Assembly: GCA_003545125.1 (NCBI GenBank) | Contig: DQCI01000313.1 | Coordinates: 1 to 5,931, forward strand | DNA length: 5,931 nucleotides | Reading direction: 5' to 3' | DNA from: Paracoccaceae bacterium | Lineage (GTDB): Bacteria > Pseudomonadota > Alphaproteobacteria > Rhodobacterales > Rhodobacteraceae | Part shown: piece after piece, positions 1-5,510 of the stretch | Position numbering within the stretch: the stretch's first letter is position 1 | Layout: each line of letters begins with the position of its first letter | Position numbers and translations under genes: made by a program | The notes under the pieces: generated by a model | Seen by the model: the letters and a program-made list of their open reading frames with translations, nothing else | Told to the model about the DNA's origin: nothing | Databases searched by the model: none

Positions 1-568
1 CGCACGCCTGCGCCCCCTCCGCCGAGATCATCACCACCTGCATGTCGAACCCGAGCGGGTCCAACGCGGCCCGGAACGCCGGCATCGCGGCGGGAAAAGC
101 GTTGTCCGGATCGACGATGTCGAGAAAGACGACCCGGCGAAAGCGCGCGTCGAAGGCCTCTGCCGTCCCGGCGAGGCGGGTTCCGAAACCGGGGATGGTC
201 AGGGCTTCGCCGCCGAGCGAGAGGCGCGGCCCGGTATCGCCTTCGCCAAGCTCGGCGCGGATCACCAGGAAAAACTCCTCGAACGCGCCCAAAGGTGCGG
301 GCCGGGTGTCGGGGAAGGTCGTGACCGGGTTCGCGCGCAGCCGCGCGCCGAACAGCGCCTGCGCCACCGCGCCCGTCTGGGGCAGCCTGTCAAACGTGAC
401 CAGCGCGTCAGCCGCGCGCGTGTCTGCGCCGACCGAGGCTCCCGGCGCCATCCCGACGACCAGGATCCGCGCCCCGGATCCGTCGGCCATCGCCCCGATT
501 GGGGCCACCAACGCTGTGACAGCGAAGACGAAACCGACGAGTCGGCGAAGCAGATCGGCCAGGCGCAA
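1..568 (-). CDS. Probable exported protein of unknown function, 3' end outside the window
   Basis: I do not recognise this family. About 189 codons are visible, reading leftwards and open to the window edge. From a TTG at 568-566 the N-terminus looks like a Sec signal peptide: basic residues (LRRL), a hydrophobic core (VGFVFAVTALVAPIG) and a likely cleavage after AMA, before DGSG. The mature part starts with a beta-strand-like ARILVVGMAPGAS and later has RRVVFLDIVDPDNAFP and FDMQVVMISAEGA, which suggests an alternating alpha/beta domain in the periplasm. The TTG is chosen because it gives the full signal peptide and has GGAG nine bases upstream. The first ATG (490-488) would start at the cleavage site and remove the export signal. 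Codon use and protein character look normal, with no stop or frame break. The gene is divergent from the rightward row, so it need not belong to the same pathway. The coding assignment is firm; the function is unknown. Confidence 0.75.
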   Translation of the reverse strand, partial: MRLADLLRRLVGFVFAVTALVAPIGAMADGSGARILVVGMAPGASVGADTRAADALVTFDRLPQTGAVAQALFGARLRANPVTTFPDTRPAPLGAFEEFFLVIRAELGEGDTGPRLSLGGEALTIPGFGTRLAGTAEAFDARFRRVVFLDIVDPDNAFPAAMPAFRAALDPLGFDMQVVMISAEGAQAC

Positions 569-577
569 GGCGAATGT

Positions 578-581
578 CTCC
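578..581 (-). promoter_or_regulatory. Ribosome binding site supporting the TTG start of the leftward gene
   Basis: On the minus strand GGAG lies nine bases before the TTG at 568-566. No comparable site precedes the alternative ATG at 490-488. Together with the signal peptide this decides the start. Confidence 0.45.
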
Positions 582-601
582 AGTAGGTCTGTGTGCAGCG
601 G

Positions 602-653
602 GGGGCGTCGCGAACATCGCCCCGAAGGTACCCAAGCGCGCACCTGGCGACAA
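602..653 (-). promoter_or_regulatory. Possible promoter with inverted repeat for the leftward gene
   Basis: Read on the minus strand, TTGTCG (653-648) and TACCTT (630-625) are separated by 17 bases, a fair sigma70-type spacing with four and three matches to the consensus boxes. Just downstream, where transcription would start, GGGGCG (602-607 on the plus strand) and CGCCCC (618-623) form a 6-base inverted repeat around a 10-base loop. An operator or a 5'-leader hairpin would both fit this position. In GC-rich DNA such matches arise often by chance, so this is only a candidate. Confidence 0.25.
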
Positions 654-879
654 CCAAAACGCCCCTCCCGAGCGCACACGACCGGCCCCACGCTTCGGCA
701 GGCCCGCCGTCTGTTGCGCGATGAACACAAGAACGGCGGACAAACCGGCACGATCGCGCCCGGCGAAGCCTGCCGACACCCCGACGGCCTTGCTTTTGCC
801 CGGCGGCGAAGTGCGATAGTCTTGGATCTCGCGAAGCAGGGTTTTCCGGGTTCGCACAACCGCGAGAAGTGGGTTGCCC

Positions 880-1569
880 GTGCCCCAGCTTCACTTGCCG
901 ACAACAGACCGCCAGCATCTTCGAACCAATTTGCGGGCCACCGCGGACCTCACGGCCGTCACCAGGGCGGAAATGTATGCGCTGTTTGCCCGCGCCTAAA
1001 ACGCGACCGACCGGCAGCGTTTCCTCACCGACCTCGACGCCAAGCGCGACGTGTTGCTCCTGCGCGACGTTGCCGGACGGGTCGCCGACTTCACCACGCT
1101 TGCTGTTATCGAGGACAAGGACGAGGACGAGGGTGGGGACAAGGATGGGGGACGAGGACGGCGCAGGCGGAGACCGGGGTCGCCCGATCCGGGTCGTGTT
1201 TTCCGGCGACACGCTGGTCGATCCGGCCCACTGGGGGTCGAACGCGCTCAATTTCGCCTGGATCCGGCATTTGGCGAGAATCCGCGCCGAAGCGCCCGAC
1301 ACCCCGCTCTACTGGCTCCTGCTCTCGAAGGGGTTCAGAACCTACCGCTACCACTCGACCTTCGCCCACCATTATGTCCCGCGCCGCGACCGGCTCGCCG
1401 CCCCGCTTGCCGCCCTGCCGCACGCCGGGCATGCGGCTGGTGAGGCGCGGTTCTTCGCACAGTGCAACCCGGGCTATCTGCGCGGCGAAGAACTGGTCTG
1501 CCTCTGGCGTTGGAGATGTCCAACATGCGGCCCTTCGCCCAGCGCCTTTACCGGCAGGCCTTGGCATGA
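880..1569 (+). pseudogene. GNAT-like acyltransferase-family protein, broken in several places
   Basis: The gene can be reassembled from three frame segments. The first (880 to about 1140) contains RAEMYALFARA, an in-frame TAA at 997-999, then RFLTDLDAKRDVLLLRD and FTTLAVIED. The second (about 1176-1504) is shifted by +1 and contains GRPIRVVFSGDTLVDPAHWG, PLYWLLLSKGFRTYRY and FFAQCNPGYLRGEELVCL. The third (about 1504-1569) returns to the first frame and ends MSNMRPFAQRLYRQALA before TGA. The start is GTG at 880 (TTG at 874 is possible); both have weak ribosome binding sites. From memory of related proteins, the stretch between the RTYRY and NPGY motifs is usually longer, so an internal loss there is likely. 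The N-terminal helix followed by a strand with a VLLLRD pattern suggests a GNAT fold, but this is a guess. The terminator overlaps the GH3 start as ATGA, so the gene led the operon. No intact product can be made without recoding. Confidence 0.7.
1111..1175 (+). repeat. Polypurine imperfect repeat at the first frame break
   Basis: The plus strand here is nearly all purine. It consists of degenerate units related to GAGGAC, GGGGAC and AAGGA, for example GACAAGGACGAGGACGAGGG followed by a second GGGGACAAGGAT copy. The tract lies exactly where the reading frame of the GNAT-like gene moves from the frame of FTTLAVIED to that of GRPIRVVFSG. Slippage or expansion of such a tract would explain both the shift and the Asp/Glu/Lys/Gly-rich insert. 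Confidence 0.5.
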
Positions 1570-2591
1570 TCGCGCCCTGGCGAGAGATCCAGGCCGGCAC
1601 CGAAGCGGCGTTTCGTGCCTTCGAGGCCGCCCGCGCCGGCCCCGCCGGCGCCCGGCGCGCCCTGCTCGCGGAGATCCTGAAGGCGAACACCGCGACCGAG
1701 TTCGGCCGCGGTCTCGGGTTCGGCAGGATCGACAGCGACGAGGCGTATCGCGCCACGGTGCCCATCCGGGGCTATGACGGGTTTGCAACGACGATCTCCC
1801 GGATGGCGGACGGCGCCGGCGGCCGGCTCTTCGCTGATCCGCTCATCGCCTTCGAACGCACCGGCGGCACGATGTCCGGCGGCAATCTCATCCCCTACGG
1901 CGCCGCCCAGCTCAACGCCTTCGCCGCCGCAGTCCTGCCGATGCTGCACGACCTCGTCACCCGCCACCCGGGCGTCGCCGAAGGCCGTCTCTACGCTGCG
2001 ATCAGCCCCGCGACCCGTGCGCCCGAAACCACCGCCACCTGCATCCCTGTCGGCCTTGTCTCCGACGCCGCCTATCTCGGTGCGCTCGCCGACCCTTTCG
2101 CGCGGCTGCTCGCGGTGCCGGACGAGGTGGGCGCGATCACCGATGTCGAGACCTGGCGGACCCGGACCCTTACCGATCTGGTCGAGGCCGACGATCTCAG
2201 CTTCGTCACGGTCTGGAGCCCGAGCTTCTTCACCGCGCTGATCGAGGCCTTGCCGGGGGCTGCGGACCGCGTCCTGCCGCGGCTCACGCCCGGCGCGCGA
2301 ACGCGGCTTGAACACTGGCTGGCCGCGGGTCCCGAGGCCGGTACGTCCACGCTCTGGCCCCGCCTCGCCGCCGTTTCCGCCTGGACCGACGCAAGCTCCG
2401 CCCCGTTCGCCAATCGGCTCGCAACACTCTGCCCGCAAGCGGCGATCGCCCCCAGGGCCGGATGCCAGGCGCCGCTCGCCTTCACCTCGAACCTCGGCTA
2501 CCGGTTCTACGTCCACAACCTCGCGCGGTTCTACACCTGCGACTGGCCGGAAATGGCCAAGGCGGCCGGCGCGACCGGGGCGGCCGCCTGA
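1566..2591 (+). pseudogene. GH3-family acyl-adenylase-like protein with lost C-terminal domain
   Basis: The frame is open for 341 residues, but the protein is not a whole GH3 enzyme. Residues 1 to about 298 carry the family's N-terminal pattern: ILKANTATEFGRGLGF (37-52), a VPIRGYDGF turn, FERTGGTMSGGNLIPY (96-111), LYAAISPATR, IPVGLVSDAAYLG, AVPDEV, FVTVWSPSFFTALIEAL and AVSAWTDA. Known GH3 proteins join an acyl group to an amine through an acyl-adenylate and are usually around 500 residues or more. Here the expected PKGLLATEG region and the C-terminal domain are missing. After AIAPRAG the sequence becomes LAFTSNLGYRFYVHNLARFY and ends GATGAAA, which I cannot place in the family. The ATP-loop motif, usually TSGSTGG with a later Lys, reads TGGTMSGGN, with Asn107 where Lys is expected. 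The ATG overlaps the TGA of the previous gene, with GCAGG seven bases upstream. The TGA at 2589-2591 overlaps the next start by one base. The product is probably inactive. Confidence 0.7.
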
Positions 2592-3512
2592 TGCGGGTCA
2601 CCTTCGTGCAGCCGGCGATCGGGCGCAAACCCGGCACCAATTACATGCGCAGCTGGCAGATGGAGCCGCTGCCCATCGCCCTGCTCGCCGGGCTCACCCC
2701 GGCGGATGTCGAAACCGCTTTCCACGACGACCGGCTGGAGACCGTCGATTACGACCGCCCCGCCGACCTGGTGGCGATCCCGGTCGAAACCTACACCGCG
2801 CGCCGCGCCTACCAGATCGCGGCGCACTTCCGGACCCGGGGCGTGCCGGTGGTCATGGGCGGCTTCCATGCCACGCTGGCACCGGACGAAGTAGCACGCT
2901 TTGCCGAAGCGGTGGTGATCGGCGAGGCGGAGGAGACCTGGGGGCAGGTGATCGAGGACGCCCGCGCCAGACGGTTGGAAAAGCTGTACCGGGCCGCGGC
3001 GCAACCTGATCTTTCGCTCATCCGTTAAGACCGGCGCCTGTTCGCGGGCAAGCGCTACCTGCCGGTGCGGCTCATCGAGACCACACGCGGCTGCCGCTTT
3101 CCCTGCGACTTCTGCGCGATCCAGACCTTCTTCAACCGCACCGCCCGCCACCGGCCCATCGCCGACATCCTCGCCGATACCCAAAGCCCGGGGTCGGCCG
3201 CGAAGTTTCACTTCTTCGTCGACGACAGTTTCGCCGCCGACATCTCCTTCGCGTCGGAATTCGCGGACGCAGTGGCGCCGATCGGCCTGCGCTGGGTCAC
3301 CCAGATGAGCATCAACGCGGCCCATGACGACGCCCTGCTCGCACGACTGAAAAAGGCCGGCTGCGTCGGCGTGCTGATCGGCTTCGAGACGCTGGATCCG
3401 GACCTGTTGCGCCAGATGCGTAAGAACTTCAACGCGATGGAAGGCGGCTACCGGGTGGCACTCGCCAACCTGCGCCGCCACGGCATCCGCGTCTATGGCA
3501 CCTTCGTCTTCG
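2591..3512 (+). pseudogene. B12-binding radical SAM protein, interrupted and 3'-truncated
   Basis: Residues 1 to about 135 form a cobalamin-binding-type Rossmann domain: MRVTFVQPAIG, EPLPIALLAGLTP (25-37), GVPVVMGGFHATLAPDEV (84-101) and VVIGEAEETW. The classical DxHxxG motif is not seen. Codon 146 is TAA (3026-3028), after LSLIR and before DRRLFAGKRYLPVRLIETTRGC. The same frame then carries the radical SAM cluster motif C168-RFP-C172-DF-C175 (CX3CX2C), FHFFVDDSF, GLRWVTQMSI, GCVGVLIGFETLDP and RRHGIRVYGTFVFG. Members are usually clearly longer than 400 residues and use a [4Fe-4S] cluster and S-adenosylmethionine for radical chemistry or methylation. Here the frame leaves family sequence just after YGTFVFG near 3512 and becomes Arg/Pro/His-rich. 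The first 145 codons alone would give only the B12 domain; a restart at GTG 3065 could make the cluster motif but not a full barrel. The ATG at 2591 overlaps the GH3 stop. The family call is secure, the substrate unknown. Confidence 0.85.
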
Positions 3513-3893
3513 GCGATCCAGCACATGAAGGACGAGGCCCGGCACATCCACGTCGACGGCATCCTGATCGACCTCACCATCGGCCAGCAGTCGAAGCTCC
3601 GGCGCCGGCTCAATGCCTGGGTCTTCGAGAAGAGGCTCACAGATGTGGTGACGCCTACGCGCGGCGGGTCCGGGGCGAAGGTCATCCGCCAACTGGTGCG
3701 CGAAATGCCGGGGCTTCAGGACCGGGAAGAAGAGATGCTGTCGGCTCTCGTCGGCCTCAAGTCCAACCGTGCGTTCCAAGAGAGCCTGTTCAGCCGAGAG
3801 CTGATGCCGTTCAGCTTCGACACGTTCGACGGGACGGAGGAACTTGAGCGGCTCGGCAGGACGATGGTGGGGTATGACCGGCGTGCGCGATGA
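3513..3893 (+). pseudogene. C-terminal remnant of an AurF-like diiron oxygenase
   Basis: This frame differs from that of the radical SAM gene and starts to look like protein at AIQHMKDEARHIHVDG (from 3513). It continues to GRTMVGYDRRAR and TGA at 3891-3893. HMKDEARH has His, Glu and His at spacings of 4 and 3, matching as I recall the last three iron ligands of AurF (His223, Glu227, His230), the p-aminobenzoate N-oxygenase. About 126 residues of a family usually above 300 are left, so the N-terminal part with the other iron ligands is gone. An ATG at 3495 opens the frame, but its first codons lie in radical SAM sequence, so it is not the natural start. The simplest reading is a deletion that removed the radical SAM 3' end and the oxygenase 5' end. 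The stop touches the ribosome binding site of the next gene, which supports this being the old gene end. Alternative: another ferritin-like diiron protein. Confidence 0.65.
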
Positions 3894-3895
3894 GG
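3892..3895 (+). promoter_or_regulatory. Ribosome binding site deciding the GTG start at 3904
   Basis: GAGG lies eight bases before GTG 3904-3906 and shares bases with the TGA of the oxygenase remnant. It favours this GTG over the in-frame ATG at 3844, which would lie inside the previous gene and add a non-hydrophobic, low-information leader. Confidence 0.55.
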
Positions 3896-3903
3896 GAACC
3901 AGA

Positions 3904-4560
3904 GTGAGCGAACAGCAGGCCGCGCCCGAACGCCCCGACGGGCTTTCGCTGGCGCTCAGCTTTTTTCCGTTCGGGCTGTTCCTGTTGGGCGCCGCGCTTT
4001 CGCCGACGCTCGCCGACGGTGCCGGGGCACTCGCCCTGTTCCTCACCTGGACCTATCTCGCCCCAGCAGTCATCGGCGGGATCGTCACCCGGGCGTGGCC
4101 GACGCCCATCGGCACCTTCGGGCTTGCAGACCCCGGCCACCGCCACTGGTGGCTGATGCTGCCACTGCAATTGCCGTTCAACCGTCTGCCCTTCCTCGAG
4201 GAGGCGCTGCGGTTGGTGCCCGGCCTCTACCCGGCCTGGATCCGCCTCTGGGGCGGTCATCTGTCGGCGCAAAGCTTCGTCGGCCCCGGCGTGATGATCG
4301 GCGACCGGCACCTCATCCGCGTCGGCCCCCGCGCCGTGCTCGGTGCGCGGGCGGGCTTTGTCGGCCACGTCGCCTTTCGCGACGCGGCCGGCCGCTGGCG
4401 AGTGACGGTCGCACCCTGCGTCGTGGGCGCGGATGCCATCGTCGGTGGCGACGCCGGGATGGGCCCGGGTGCGGTGCTCGCCCCCGGCGCGACCCTGCCC
4501 GCGGCACGTCACCTCGGCCCCCACAAACACTGGCCGCCGACACCGGAGGCTTCCCCATGA
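3904..4560 (+). CDS. Membrane-anchored left-handed beta-helix acyltransferase-like protein
   Basis: The product has 218 residues and looks intact. Two hydrophobic segments (about 14-32, LSLALSFFPFGLFLLGAAL, and about 41-61, ALALFLTWTYLAPAVIGGI) would anchor it in the inner membrane. A linker follows with HRHWWLMLPLQLPFNRLPFLEE (79-100, in part hydrophobic). From about 124 to 206 there are degenerate hexapeptide-type repeats: FVGPGVMIGDRHLIRVGPRA, VLGARAGFVGH, VVGADAIVGGDAGMGPGAVL and PGATLPAARHLGP. Such left-handed beta-helices trimerise and often transfer acyl groups. The pattern recalls the beta-helix repeats found at the C-terminus of some NRPS-like and membrane transacylase proteins. A possible catalytic His is His155 (GFVGH), but this is inference. 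The ATGA overlap with the desaturase couples their translation, so it may act with it on a lipid or acyl substrate at the membrane. The substrate is unknown. Confidence 0.75.
   Translation: MSEQQAAPERPDGLSLALSFFPFGLFLLGAALSPTLADGAGALALFLTWTYLAPAVIGGIVTRAWPTPIGTFGLADPGHRHWWLMLPLQLPFNRLPFLEEALRLVPGLYPAWIRLWGGHLSAQSFVGPGVMIGDRHLIRVGPRAVLGARAGFVGHVAFRDAAGRWRVTVAPCVVGADAIVGGDAGMGPGAVLAPGATLPAARHLGPHKHWPPTPEASP
4545..4549 (+). promoter_or_regulatory. Strong ribosome binding site for the desaturase
   Basis: GGAGG lies inside the end of the beta-helix gene, seven bases before the ATG at 4557. It fixes the start and shows that the translation signal is preserved although the gene itself is interrupted. 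Confidence 0.6.
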
Positions 4561-5510
4561 GCGCGCGCGCCGATATGCCGATCCCGGTGCGCGCCAACCT
4601 GACCATCGCAATGCTCGCGGTCACCGCCAACATCGGACTGCTCTGGGCCGCCAGCCATGCCGGCAGCTGGTGGGGCGTAGGCGTAACCGCCATCGCCTTC
4701 TCCTTCACCAACAACACGGTGTTCGCGCTCCAGCACGAAGCGGCGCATGGGCACTTCCACCCCGACGCCCGGGCAAACGGCGCCGCCGGGGTGCTGTTCG
4801 CCGCCTTTTTCCCGACGATCTTCCAGGTCCAGCGGATCAGCCACCTTGGCCACCACCGCCGCAACCGCACCGACGCGGAGCTCTACGACTACGTGTTGCC
4901 CGGCCAGTCCTGGCTGCTGAAAAGCTACTGGATCTACTGCCTGCTGTTCGGCTTCTACTGGATGATCATCCCCGTCGCGATGCTCGTCTATGTGCTCGCC
5001 CCGTGGGCCTTTCGCTCGGAAGCCTTCCTCCTCGGTCCCGCCCGCTGGTGGGGGTTCGAGCCCTTCGTGGCCGATATCGCCGCCGCGCCGGTCCGCACGA
5101 TCTGGCCGCAGGGGCTGGTCACACTGGCCGTGCAGGTCGCGCTTGTTCTGACGCTCGACCTCAGCTTCTGGGGCTGGCTCGCGGCCTATTAGGCCTTTGG
5201 GATCAACTGTTCCTCGGTGCAATACACCGACCACGCCGGCAGCCCGCGCGACGTGATCGAGGGCGCGTGGAATCTCAAGTTCTGGCCGGTGACGCAAGCC
5301 CTGTTCCTGAACTACAACCTGCACCTCGCCCACCACCGCGACCCGTCTGCGCCCTGGACGCACCTGCCCGCCCGCATCGACCCGCACGACCCGCGCCCCT
5401 CGTTCTGGCCGATTTATCTGACGCTGTTTCTCGGTGCCCGTCCGGCGCCGCCCGGCCCCGCGCCGACAGCGCTCGCCCCCAGCCTATGGCCCAAGGAGAC
5501 CCCAAGTTGA
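4557..5510 (+). pseudogene. Membrane fatty-acid desaturase with an in-frame TAG
   Basis: If the TAG at 5190-5192 (codon 212) is passed, the frame gives a 317-position protein with the three histidine boxes of membrane diiron desaturases: HEAAHGHFH (60-68), HLGHH (96-100) and HLAHH (256-260, in FLNYNLHLAHHRDP). Hydrophobic stretches lie at about 15-36, 40-58, 135-165 and 190-212. The family uses O2 and electrons from ferredoxin or a cytochrome to insert a double bond or hydroxyl into an acyl chain or carotenoid. The stop falls after GWLAAY and before AFGIN, where I expect an aromatic residue, most likely Tyr. The shortened 211-residue product lacks box 3 and cannot bind both irons. Cys218 (AFGINCSS) stands where I would expect Trp, a possible second change. 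GTG 5217 could restart the tail but would give only a fragment. The start overlaps the previous stop; the end overlaps the next start as TTGA. It is read as a recent pseudogene, since the downstream half is otherwise well conserved. Confidence 0.85.
5493..5498 (+). promoter_or_regulatory. Ribosome binding site deciding the TTG start at 5507
   Basis: AAGGAG lies eight bases before TTG 5507-5509. No ATG or GTG gives a complete signal peptide here, so this site is the main support for the rare TTG start. Confidence 0.65.

Larger units (their letters stand above)
569..879. other. Divergent intergenic region, no gene seen
   Basis: This stretch of about 311 bases separates the leftward exported-protein gene from the rightward gene row and should hold both promoters. 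Open frames cross it on both strands, but their translations are Arg/Pro/Gly-rich with no family character. For the rightward row the best promoter-like pair I find is TTTGCC (795-800) and TAGTCT (817-822) with 16 bases between them; this is weak. I see no RNA gene and no convincing terminator. Confidence 0.4.

Noticed and set aside
408..857. A 149-codon minus-strand frame covering the intergenic region
   Set aside because: It overlaps the leftward gene in another frame, whose signal peptide and protein character are far better, and it has no recognisable domain or ribosome binding site.
262..1302. A 346-codon minus-strand open frame
   Set aside because: It is a GC-rich shadow frame: its translation is Arg/Trp/Ser-rich and it crosses the real leftward gene in another frame and the well-conserved plus-strand GNAT-like sequence.
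1040..1505. Programmed ribosomal frameshifting in the GNAT-like gene
   Set aside because: There is no clear slippery heptamer at either break, an in-frame TAA lies upstream, and neighbouring genes are also damaged, so mutation is more likely.
42..1565. A plus-strand open frame running from 42 into the GH3 gene, as if GH3 had a 500-residue N-terminal extension
   Set aside because: The extension is Arg/Ser/Pro-rich without family character, overlaps the leftward gene and the GNAT-like gene, and GH3 similarity starts right after the ATG at 1566, which also overlaps the previous stop.
2531..3685. A 384-codon minus-strand open frame opposite the radical SAM gene
   Set aside because: It is the antisense shadow of a gene with clear B12-domain and CX3CX2C motifs on the plus strand.
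3513..3847. Continuation of the radical SAM frame past 3512
   Set aside because: The translation turns Arg/Pro/His-rich with no barrel pattern, while another frame over the same bases has the diiron motif HMKDEARH and ends at the next gene's ribosome binding site.
4095..4556. Upstream extension of the desaturase frame
   Set aside because: These codons are a shadow of the beta-helix gene; GGAGG and the ATGA overlap place the start at 4557.
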